Source: Clostridiales bacterium UBA4959 (GTDB lineage: Bacteria; Bacillota; Clostridia; Oscillospirales; CAG-272). Taken from it: 5,607 bases of DNA. The stretch spans positions 7,244 through 12,850 of the forward strand of contig DHAH01000071.1 of assembly GCA_002397345.1 (NCBI GenBank), in the 5' to 3' direction. A program made the translations under genes and the position numbers. Shown piece by piece: positions 1 through 5,573 of this stretch. The notes under the pieces were generated by a model. The model made no database searches. It had not been told where the DNA came from and worked only from the letters and a program-made list of their open reading frames with translations. Within the stretch, counting starts at the first letter, position 1. Each line of letters begins with the position of its first letter.

Positions 1-635
1 ATCTGCTTGTTGAAGAGGATGACGCCGATCGACTTTTTATACATTATCTCAATATCGCCGGTGAGCATGAAAAGTTTATGCGCGACAGACAGGTCTTTAA
101 CCGCGTTTTGATCCCACCAGGGCTGGCTTAAATCAAGCTTTTCGATTTTATTCAGGTCCATCAGATAGCCTTCCTGAGAAATCGCAGCCGCGCCGAAGGT
201 ATTGATAAACGCGCAGTCAAACGCGCCGTTGTTTGCCATAACGCTCTTTTTCAGCACGCTGGAATCGCCGTGGACCCCGCCCTTGTGGTCTTTGATTTTT
301 ATTTTCAATATTTCTTCCGCGGAGCGCATACGCTGATATGTAGCGTCGTTGATGGTTTCGCTGTTTTCTTCTTTAGCGGAAAAATCAACGTCATACCATA
401 CAATGGTCGATTCGCCGTAGACCATGATGTTGAAATCCGCACCGTCGTAATCAGTGCCGGCGGGCAGCTCGGCTTTATAACGTGTCTCCGATTCTGATCC
501 CGGGACAGTTGTATCGCCCGCCGCATTGCCGATATCGTTTGATGCGCTCTTATTATCAGCGCAGGCGGCGACAGATGACAACACCATTAAAAGCGCAAGT
601 GCGAGTGAAAATAATTTCAATTTGGAATGTGCCAT
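1..635 (-). CDS. Extracellular solute-binding lipoprotein, N-terminal part (runs off left edge)
   Basis: This is the N-terminal 211 residues of a probable ABC-importer substrate-binding lipoprotein; the rest lies beyond base 1. Translated from ATG 635-633, it opens with a basic n-region and a hydrophobic core (residues 5-22), then a lipobox V-A-A-C with Cys25 as the lipidation site, and a Ser/Thr/Gly/Asp-rich tether. A conserved block follows: YDGADFNI, then DVDFSAKEENS, TINDATYQR and AEEIL, and later PWWDQNA and MLTGDIEIMYKK. All of these recur in the same order in the lipoprotein at 3893-5353, so the two are paralogues. The start is supported by AGAGGG at 644-649, 8 bases upstream, and by the promoter at 670-698. 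The ligand is unknown; sugars or oligosaccharides are usual for this broad family (inference). No permease gene is visible, though downstream genes lie outside the window. Confidence 0.88.
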   Translation of the reverse strand, partial: MAHSKLKLFSLALALLMVLSSVAACADNKSASNDIGNAAGDTTVPGSESETRYKAELPAGTDYDGADFNIMVYGESTIVWYDVDFSAKEENSETINDATYQRMRSAEEILKIKIKDHKGGVHGDSSVLKKSVMANNGAFDCAFINTFGAAAISQEGYLMDLNKIEKLDLSQPWWDQNAVKDLSVAHKLFMLTGDIEIMYKKSIGVILFNKQ

Positions 636-669
636 AATTTATGCCCTCTTTTAACATTTTTTATAACAT

Positions 670-698
670 ATTGTAACACATTAACATATGCATGTCAA
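670..698 (-). promoter_or_regulatory. Sigma-A promoter of the left solute-binding lipoprotein gene
   Basis: Read on the minus strand, a perfect TTGACA (-35, 693-698) is followed after exactly 17 bases by TACAAT (-10, 670-675). The start codon at 635 lies about 35 bases past the -10, leaving a short leader containing the AGAGGG ribosome binding site. The spacer contains ATGTTAATG (679-687), a 9-mer that also lies in the spacer of the paralogue's promoter. Confidence 0.82.
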
Positions 699-733
699 GG
701 CGAATTAAAACGATTAATTAAAAGATTTCGGCA

Positions 734-803
734 ACAAAAAAATGATACGGTTTTTATCAAATTGCAAAAGCAATTTGACACTATTGCCGTATCATTTTTT
801 TGT
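734..803 (-). terminator. Nested palindrome with A/T tracts, likely (bidirectional) terminator after the DUF378 gene
   Basis: A perfect 17-bp outer stem pairs 734-750 with 787-803. It consists of a GATACGG-type core flanked by seven A on one side and seven T on the other. Inside lies a second perfect hairpin: a 9-bp stem (757-765 with 770-778) closing an AAAA loop. On the minus strand it starts 10 bases past the DUF378 stop codon and ends in a T run, as expected for an intrinsic terminator. The symmetric A/T tracts could work on both strands. It also insulates the downstream lipoprotein promoter. The nested architecture is longer than an ordinary terminator, so a small palindromic repeat element is an alternative. 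Confidence 0.7.
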
Positions 804-812
804 ATTTTTCTT

Positions 813-1028
813 TTATCGGTCTCTCTCGTCGACAATGTCGGTTTCGTTGCGGAAAAGGAGTGAAATACACCACAGCGCGGAAAGACCGACCAGCGTGAAG
901 ATTATACGGCTGACAAGACTTGCCTGCCCTCCGCATATCCACGAAATGATGTCAAATCGGAACAACCCTATGCTGCCCCAGTTTATACCGCCAATAATTG
1001 CAAGAACCAGCGCTATTTTATCAAGCAT
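813..1028 (-). CDS. DUF378 (YuzA-like) small membrane protein
   Basis: This 71-residue protein has two predicted transmembrane segments, at about residues 4-23 and 41-59. The first carries the GGINWG motif (residues 13-18), followed by GLF. The GGQ (33-35), SRI and TLVGL segments lead into the second. This order and length match the DUF378 family of small bacterial membrane proteins, whose function is not established. The C-terminal tail is charged (RNETDIVDERDR) and probably cytosolic or at the membrane interface. The ATG at 1028 is set by AGGAGA (1036-1041), 7 bases upstream. The gene follows the DUF4097 gene after 100 bases on the same strand with no strong terminator between, so it could be co-transcribed. 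It is followed by the palindrome at 734-803. The family call rests on remembered motifs, not a search. Confidence 0.86.
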   Translation of the reverse strand: MLDKIALVLAIIGGINWGSIGLFRFDIISWICGGQASLVSRIIFTLVGLSALWCISLLFRNETDIVDERDR

Positions 1029-1128
1029 GAGAATATCTCCTGTTCAAGTTTCGTTCATTGCTTCGATAGTATTAGCGCTTCCCGCTAGTGATATACATTT
1101 CAATACATGGTATTTTATAGCATATTTT

Positions 1129-2025
1129 TTATTTTGATAAATCGGCTGTCGATTCCTCTTTAGATTTTTCCGGTCCTTCGATATAAGCGTCGCCGTTACC
1201 CAGCTTTGCCGTCACCTTAACAAACGCCATTGGTGTAGTCACCGCCAGCGTGTCCCCGCGATCCTCACCGCCAAAGTATACAACGCCGCGGTTGCTTGTG
1301 ATGTTATATGTTTGATATGTGTAATTTAAAGCGTTGAATTTAAAATCGCCGCGTTTTAGGGTGACGTCAAGGCTGCTTAATGCGGAATTGCGTATTGTGA
1401 CGCCGCCTTCGCCTATATCCGCCAACAACGCGGAGTTTGTAATACCCCCTTCGAACAATAAATACCCTCGGTTTATTTTAAACGTGCAGTCAGCCTTGTT
1501 TTTAAAGCTTTTTACGTTTATGTTGCCGCCGCCGACCTTGACCTCGAGCTGTTTAAGCACCGCGCGGTCTGTCTGGCTGTAATCGTCGTTTAAATAAATA
1601 TCAATCCGATGCGTAGTCTTTTGATCACCCCGCCACGTTAAAAATTGGCGCAGCCCGTTGAAATTTATCTTCGCATTGGACATATTGAGCAGGGACATGA
1701 ACCCGACTGATTCGTCCACAGTCAAAATGCCGCCCGTAACAGAGTATGCGTAGGTGTTGGTGTTATAACCATACATTTCTATATACGATTTTTCCGCGCC
1801 GCCATAAATATTTACCTCGGCGTCTTTTAAAACAAGCGAGATTTTATTGATTCCCTCGGCGTCCAACACGTTTTTTTTCAATTCATCGCCATCGGCGGTT
1901 GCGGTTTCTTCAAACAGCTCGATGCCCGCGTCGCGCGCCATGCCCGACGCGATATAACAGGTCACAATGCCGCCGACAACGAGCAGCGTTGCCAGACACA
2001 AAAAGATTATTGATGTCGGTTTCAT
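1129..2025 (-). CDS. DUF4097-type membrane-anchored beta-repeat protein
   Basis: This 298-residue protein has one N-terminal hydrophobic anchor (about residues 5-27) without a convincing lipobox, so the rest is predicted to lie outside the membrane. From about residue 60 it consists of short alternating beta-strands with recurring glycine turns (VKVGGGNINVKSF, RGYLLFEGG, IGEGGVTIRNSAL, LKRGDFKFNAL, SNRGVVYFGG, LGNGDAYIEG). This resembles the beta-solenoid-like DUF4097 'putative adhesin' domain, which often sits next to a HAAS/DUF1700 gene. Its molecular function is unknown. The last dozen residues are charged and low-complexity. I chose ATG 2025-2023 because it overlaps the upstream stop codon as ATGA, a typical translational-coupling arrangement, with AGGAG 11 bases upstream. 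An in-frame GTG at 2037 directly abuts that AGGAG and is less likely. Confidence 0.78.
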   Translation of the reverse strand: MKPTSIIFLCLATLLVVGGIVTCYIASGMARDAGIELFEETATADGDELKKNVLDAEGINKISLVLKDAEVNIYGGAEKSYIEMYGYNTNTYAYSVTGGILTVDESVGFMSLLNMSNAKINFNGLRQFLTWRGDQKTTHRIDIYLNDDYSQTDRAVLKQLEVKVGGGNINVKSFKNKADCTFKINRGYLLFEGGITNSALLADIGEGGVTIRNSALSSLDVTLKRGDFKFNALNYTYQTYNITSNRGVVYFGGEDRGDTLAVTTPMAFVKVTAKLGNGDAYIEGPEKSKEESTADLSK

Positions 2026-2990
2026 TGTGACACACACTCCTTTTTAAGCCGCAGGAAGAGCTGCTTGACAAGCCGCAGTGTGAACCGCAGGAATATAGTC
2101 AGCTTTCCCATAACAAAGGGCAGGAACCGTATGGCGAGGTTATAGACCGCAATGCCGGCGAACATCGCGCTGCCCCCGATAGTGACGCCCAGTCCAATCT
2201 CGAACAATCCCGCCGGAAATATATTAAACGTCTGTGTGATGCCGTAAATTATCCCGAACAGCGATAGTCCCGTCCCCGCCGCGACGATGCCGATCATGGA
2301 CGCGACGAGCGCGACGATAAGCGTCGCAAGCGCCGTGAAGGCAAAAAGGAACAATGCGAACACCGTTATCAGCACACTTCCCCACAGCGGGAAGGTGAGC
2401 GCCAGCAGCACCCAAAAAATCGGCGCGGTCGGGTGCGGCGCGTCGTCCAGCGAGGCGAAATCCAGACGTGTACCGCCGAAATTATATGTTTCATTATACA
2501 GATGTCCGCGCTGATCGTCCGCCGGCTCGTCCGTCCGCTTATCGGGCATAACGCGGTCGAGATTTATTGTTTCACCGCCCGTATCATCGAAATTATCACC
2601 GGATTTGTTAATAATTTCAACATCAGCGCTTTTAACCGCGTCATACATTGCCGTGGCGTCCGCGTCAGACGCGGTGCGGCTTTCCACCACTGTAAAATCC
2701 GAGGCGGTGTGGTCATAACCACGCGTCCGGGGCGGTGCGGACTGCGCTTCGGCGCCCTCCTCGGATTTTTGACGACCCTTTTCTTTAACAAATTCGTATA
2801 TATTAGCCGCAATGGCTTCCGTGCTGTCGAAATCGGCTATAGCTGCCTGCGCTTCCTCATCTGACATACGTGTAAAATAGCGTTCGAACTGTTTTACCTG
2901 GCGTTCCACCATTTCGTCGGTAAGATCGCTGTAATTACGCAGCGAATCGGTAAGCGCTGATAAAAATTCTTGTTTCGTGTATTGTTGCAT
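2022..2990 (-). CDS. HAAS-domain (DUF1700-like) multi-span membrane protein
   Basis: This 322-residue protein falls into three parts. Residues 1-72 are a helical, charged HAAS/DUF1700-type domain: TKQEFLSALTDSLRNY, an FERYF segment, SDEEAQAAIADF, and an IAANIYEF end, matching the family pattern in which an alpha-helical bundle closes with a 'lgdp.eia..i'-like motif. Residues 73-187 form a polar, acidic, probably disordered linker. Residues 190-303 contain about four hydrophobic segments (roughly 191-213, 214-237, 240-256 and 260-285), followed by a basic amphipathic tail (FLRFTLRLVKQLFLRLKK). The ATG at 2990 is preceded by TGGAGG (3001-3006), 10 bases away. It overlaps the DUF4097 gene by ATGA, so the two are very likely one translation-coupled unit. 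In related loci a PadR-family regulator usually comes first; here the upstream neighbour is the divergent trmB. The role, perhaps envelope sensing, is not established. Confidence 0.8.
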   Translation of the reverse strand: MQQYTKQEFLSALTDSLRNYSDLTDEMVERQVKQFERYFTRMSDEEAQAAIADFDSTEAIAANIYEFVKEKGRQKSEEGAEAQSAPPRTRGYDHTASDFTVVESRTASDADATAMYDAVKSADVEIINKSGDNFDDTGGETINLDRVMPDKRTDEPADDQRGHLYNETYNFGGTRLDFASLDDAPHPTAPIFWVLLALTFPLWGSVLITVFALFLFAFTALATLIVALVASMIGIVAAGTGLSLFGIIYGITQTFNIFPAGLFEIGLGVTIGGSAMFAGIAVYNLAIRFLPFVMGKLTIFLRFTLRLVKQLFLRLKKECVSQ

Positions 2991-3016
2991 CGCGGTCGTG
3001 CCTCCACTTCAGACGA

Positions 3017-3045
3017 TTGCAAAAACAGTCGGTTTATGATATAAT
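3017..3045 (+). promoter_or_regulatory. Strong extended -10 promoter for trmB
   Basis: TTGCAA (-35, 3017-3022, four of six consensus bases) is followed by a 17-base spacer and a perfect TATAAT (-10, 3040-3045). The spacer ends in TGA, giving the TGnTATAAT extended -10 form. Transcription would start near 3052 and leave a leader of about 90 bases before trmB. That leader can fold with AATGAC (3054-3059) pairing GTCATT (3081-3086) around a GGAT/ATCC inner stem, which is short and of uncertain meaning. Confidence 0.7.
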
Positions 3046-3067
3046 AAAGTTAAAATGACTGGCAGGA

Positions 3068-3097
3068 TGTATATCCCTATGTCATTCAACTTGTCAT
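3068..3097 (-). promoter_or_regulatory. Candidate promoter for the HAAS-DUF4097 genes
   Basis: On the minus strand, ATGACA (3092-3097; five of six -35 consensus bases) is followed after 18 bases by TATACA (3068-3073; four of six -10 bases). It would start transcription about 70 bases ahead of the ATG at 2990. It lies within the transcribed leader of trmB on the opposite strand, so the two transcription units would overlap. The match is modest and other AT-rich hexamers occur nearby. Confidence 0.35.
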
Positions 3098-3140
3098 TAG
3101 CTTCATTTTGATTATACCAAATTTATCGGGGAATTACAAT

Positions 3141-3755
3141 ATGCGGGTACGAAAAAAAAAGCACGGCGCGGAGCGGCTTGCCGCCTGCTCCGACTATATA
3201 ATTAAAAATACGGCTGAGCTTGAGCGAAAGCCGTTTGTACTGGAAATCGGCTGCGGAAAAGGTGGTTTTATCACCGAAGCCGCGCTCCGGGAGCCGGAGG
3301 TTGCGTTTGTCGCCATGGAATGTCAGTCCAATGTGATATTGCACGCTGTTGAAAAAGCCAAAGCAATGGGACTGCAAAACGTGAAATTCATCATTGGCAA
3401 CGCCGATGCGTTGTCTGAATATATCGGAGAGCGCGAAGTGCAGCGCATTCACCTCAACTTTTCCGATCCATGGCCCAAAAAAGGCCATTGCAAGCGGCGG
3501 CTTACCTACCGCAGTTTCCTCGAGCAATATAAACGGGCGCTCGTTCCGGGCGGGGAGATATGGCTCAAAACCGACAACGACATACTGTTCGATTCATCCC
3601 TTGAAGAATTCGCCGCCTGCGGATTTGAGCTTGACGAACTGACCCGCGATCTGCATTCAAGCGAATATGCCGCCTATAATATTATAACCGAATATGAAGA
3701 AAATTTTTCGGGAAAGGGATTCAAAATTAAACGCGTTATCGCACGATTAAAGTAA
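3141..3755 (+). CDS. trmB: tRNA (guanine(46)-N7)-methyltransferase
   Basis: TrmB uses S-adenosylmethionine to form m7G at position 46 in the variable loop of cytosolic tRNAs. The 204-residue product is of normal family length and has the expected motifs in order. MRVRKKKH is a typical N-terminus. EIGCGKGGF (35-43) is the glycine-rich SAM-binding motif I. NFSDPWPKKGHCKRRL (106-121) contains the hallmark DPWPK segment with substrate and catalytic residues. KTDN (143-146) and TEYEENF (183-189) are the C-terminal signatures. The ATG at 3141 is chosen because it matches the family N-terminus and has GGGG at 3128-3131, about 9 bases upstream; an in-frame TTG at 3108 would add 11 atypical residues. 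It is divergent from the HAAS gene and appears to be a single housekeeping gene. No frameshift or missing motif is seen. Confidence 0.97.
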   Translation: MRVRKKKHGAERLAACSDYIIKNTAELERKPFVLEIGCGKGGFITEAALREPEVAFVAMECQSNVILHAVEKAKAMGLQNVKFIIGNADALSEYIGEREVQRIHLNFSDPWPKKGHCKRRLTYRSFLEQYKRALVPGGEIWLKTDNDILFDSSLEEFAACGFELDELTRDLHSSEYAAYNIITEYEENFSGKGFKIKRVIARLK

Positions 3756-3833
3756 TATCTTGTTACATTCGCGCGGTTTTAGCAACATTGTATATTAACC
3801 GGTGCCCGTCATACTGCAATATGTATAATATTA

Positions 3834-3862
3834 TTGACAATGTTAATGCTTTATGATAGTAT
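3834..3862 (+). promoter_or_regulatory. Sigma-A promoter of the right solute-binding lipoprotein gene
   Basis: A perfect TTGACA (3834-3839) is followed after 17 bases by TAGTAT (3857-3862, four of six consensus bases). The start codon at 3893 lies 30 bases further on, with GGGGG (3880-3884) as ribosome binding site 8 bases before it. The first spacer bases are ATGTTAATG (3840-3848), the same 9-mer seen in the promoter of the paralogous gene at 635. The stretch from the trmB stop (3755) to here is AT-rich and shows no convincing U-tract terminator. Confidence 0.72.
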
Positions 3863-3892
3863 TAATCAAATTAATATTTGGGGGCATGCGAA

Positions 3893-5353
3893 ATGAAACA
3901 GAACATTATTTCCGCGTTTGTCGCACTTGCTATTATATCCGGCATGGCGGCGGGCTGCGCGGATAAAAGCGTCGGCGGTCCGGATAACACTACTTCCGGA
4001 GAATCCAAACCCGAAGAAACGACTAAAACTGTATATAAAGCGAAAATCCCGGACGGAACTAATTATAATGGGGCGGATTTTAATATCTGCACCTTCCCGG
4101 ACTCTAAAGTATATTGGGTTGACGTCGATTTCAGCGCTACCGAGGAAAACAGCGATACCATAAACGACGCTACATATCAGCGCAGACGCGCGGCGGAAGA
4201 GATTCTCGGCATAAAAATCGTGAACATACCGGCAAAAGATTCCGCGGGCACTCAGATCAAGTCGAGCGTCGCCACACAGGACGGCGCGTATGACATCGGA
4301 TTTATTGACCCACACGCGGCATCGACACTGTCACAGACGGGCACGCTGCTCGATTTTTATTCGGTCCCCACGCTCGATATGGGCGCGGCATGGTGGGACC
4401 AGAACTGTATAAATGACCTGACCATCGGGGGCAGCCTTTACATGCTGACCGGCGACATCGGGATCATGTATAAAAAGACGCTGGCTATCAATCTGTTCAA
4501 CAAGCGCCTGTTCGCCGATAATAATCTCGGCGATCCGTATCAGTTTGTCACCGATAAAACCTGGGCTATCGATAAATTTACAGAGCTGTGCCGTTCGGTT
4601 TCCGAGGACCTCAACGGCGATGGTAAAATGGATAAAGACGACCGCTTCGGGCTGTTGTTCCAGAGCGACCTGATCCCCATAGGCATGATCGGCGCGGGTG
4701 TCCGGTTTGTGAGCCAGAGGGAGGGCGACACGCCGACACTCACATTTTTTAACGACCATACCGTGAGCGCGTTTGAAAAGTATACAGCGCTGCTATATGA
4801 TAATAATCGCTGCACCAACGCGCATATAACCAACTTAGATCACGCCGGTTTGTTTCGTAAAGATCAAGGGTTGTTCTTCTCGACCGAGTTCCACGCCATC
4901 GAACCGCTGCGCCAGATGGAAACCGATTTCGGTATCCTGCCCATGCCGCTGTATGACGAGAAGCAGGAGAATTATTACCACTCGATCAATCCGCACGTCG
5001 CGTCGATGCTTGTCATTCCGCGCGACTGTCCGGATCTGGACCGCGTGGGTTATGTGCTCGATGTATTAGGCGCGGAGTCGAAAAATATCCTGACACCCGC
5101 GTATTATGAAGTATATCTCAAGACAAAAGGCGCGCGCGACGACGCGTCCGAGGCTATAATCGACCTTGTGCTGGCGACGGTACGCTATGATTTAGGTTAT
5201 ATGTACAATTGGGGCAACATCGGCTCGTTTATGATCGATATGGCAAGAGGCACTAAAACCGACCTTGCGTCCGCGTATAAAAAGATCGAGAAAGCGGCTC
5301 AAAAGCAACTCGAAAAAGCGATGGCTGAATATGCCGAATTGAAATCCAAATAA
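3893..5353 (+). CDS. Extracellular solute-binding lipoprotein with EF-hand-like loop
   Basis: This complete 486-residue protein has the usual length of a family-1-type ABC substrate-binding protein. A signal peptide (about residues 1-21) ends in a relaxed lipobox, A-A-G-C, with Cys22 as the lipidated residue. A Ser/Thr/Glu/Lys tether runs to about residue 47. Shared paralogue blocks follow: YNGADFNI (58-65), DVDFSATEENS (77-87), INDATYQRRRAAEEIL (90-105), AWWDQN (166-171) and MLTGDIGIMYKK (184-195). Residues 239-250 (D-L-N-G-D-G-K-M-D-K-D-D) have acidic/Asn residues at positions 1, 3, 5, 9 and 12 of a canonical calcium-binding EF-hand loop. The C-terminus is a lysine/glutamate/alanine helix. 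ATG 3893 has GGGGG 8 bases upstream; a TTG at 3878 in the same frame lies within the ribosome binding site region and is rejected. No permease or ATPase gene follows before the tRNA, so its transporter partners are encoded elsewhere. The ligand is unknown, possibly carbohydrate. Confidence 0.9.
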   Translation: MKQNIISAFVALAIISGMAAGCADKSVGGPDNTTSGESKPEETTKTVYKAKIPDGTNYNGADFNICTFPDSKVYWVDVDFSATEENSDTINDATYQRRRAAEEILGIKIVNIPAKDSAGTQIKSSVATQDGAYDIGFIDPHAASTLSQTGTLLDFYSVPTLDMGAAWWDQNCINDLTIGGSLYMLTGDIGIMYKKTLAINLFNKRLFADNNLGDPYQFVTDKTWAIDKFTELCRSVSEDLNGDGKMDKDDRFGLLFQSDLIPIGMIGAGVRFVSQREGDTPTLTFFNDHTVSAFEKYTALLYDNNRCTNAHITNLDHAGLFRKDQGLFFSTEFHAIEPLRQMETDFGILPMPLYDEKQENYYHSINPHVASMLVIPRDCPDLDRVGYVLDVLGAESKNILTPAYYEVYLKTKGARDDASEAIIDLVLATVRYDLGYMYNWGNIGSFMIDMARGTKTDLASAYKKIEKAAQKQLEKAMAEYAELKSK

Positions 5354-5370
5354 AAGTCATTGCAAATTCT

Positions 5371-5397
5371 ATGCGGAGGGCATAATGCCCTCCGCAT
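5371..5397 (+). terminator. Perfect hairpin after the right lipoprotein gene (no U-tract)
   Basis: A perfect inverted repeat begins 17 bases past the stop codon: an 11-bp GC-rich stem (5371-5381 with 5387-5397) closes an ATAAT loop. The symmetry formally extends through the loop to 13 bp around one central base. A run of T does not follow directly, only ATTCCATATATTA. It may therefore act as a 3'-end-stabilising hairpin or a weak terminator, with real termination at the U-tract hairpin at 5463-5488. Confidence 0.55.
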
Positions 5398-5462
5398 ATT
5401 CCATATATTATGGCTTTTCGAAAATTTGGGGTTCAAATCCGCACTTCATGTCCAAAAAAACA

Positions 5463-5488
5463 ACGCCCGCAAAGGGCGTATTTTTTTT
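5463..5488 (+). terminator. Intrinsic terminator, left copy of the tandem repeat
   Basis: ACGCCC (5463-5468), loop GCAAA and GGGCGT (5474-5479) form a 6-bp GC-rich stem followed by eight T (5481-5488). On the plus strand this would end transcripts of the lipoprotein gene. The seven A upstream (5454-5460) give a T run on the other strand as well, so it is potentially bidirectional. Confidence 0.75.
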
Positions 5489-5516
5489 AGAGGCGACACC
5501 CGGATGTTGAACACGG
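5489..5516 (-). pseudogene. Degenerate tRNA 3'-end fragment (duplicate of the tRNA at 5573)
   Basis: On the minus strand this reads as a T-arm remnant (TTCAACAT in place of TTCAAAT) followed by CCGGGTGTCGCCT, the same acceptor 3' strand as the intact tRNA to the right. It ends in CTA instead of CCA. There is no room for the 5' part of a tRNA, since the next unit begins at 5518, so it is a fragment and not a gene. Confidence 0.7.
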
Positions 5517-5547
5517 CTCAAATCCGCACTTCATGTCCAAAAAAACA

Positions 5548-5573
5548 ACGCCCGCAAGGGGCGTAATTTTTTT
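5548..5573 (-). terminator. Intrinsic terminator of the tRNA, right copy of the tandem repeat
   Basis: ACGCCC (5548-5553) and GGGCGT (5559-5564) pair around GCAAG. On the minus strand the hairpin is followed by TTG and seven T (5539-5545), placed just after the tRNA CCA end. On the plus strand it is followed by AA and seven T (5567-5573). It can therefore serve the tRNA and also stop plus-strand read-through. Confidence 0.78.

Noticed and set aside
270..497. Plus-strand 75-codon open frame opposite the left lipoprotein gene
   Set aside because: It is a frame shadow: the minus-strand reading has a signal peptide, lipobox and clear paralogy to 3893-5353.
1073..1087. Small hairpin TAGCG-CTTCC-CGCTA between the DUF4097 and DUF378 genes
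   Set aside because: The stem has only 5 bp and no T-tract follows on either strand, so it is not a supportable terminator or operator.
1114..1122. TGC-TATAAA extended -10-like site ahead of the DUF378 gene (minus strand)
   Set aside because: No acceptable -35 hexamer lies at the right distance, and the start codon is about 85 bases away; too weak to call a promoter.
2433..2864. 143-codon plus-strand open frame opposite the HAAS gene
   Set aside because: The minus-strand frame has a recognisable HAAS domain, membrane segments, a good ribosome binding site and an ATGA overlap; the plus-strand frame has none of these.
3055..3111. 18-codon open frame in the trmB leader (starts M-T-G-R-M-Y)
   Set aside because: Its ATG lies about 3 bases from the predicted transcription start, so there is no room for a ribosome binding site. 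It has no regulatory codon run typical of leader peptides.
3866..4315. 149-codon minus-strand open frame opposite the right lipoprotein gene
   Set aside because: It overlaps the promoter and signal peptide region of a well-supported gene and has no recognisable domain.
5360..5566. 68-codon plus-strand open frame after the lipoprotein gene
   Set aside because: It runs through a hairpin, the two terminators and the tRNA-derived repeats, and has no ribosome binding site of note; it is non-coding repeat sequence.
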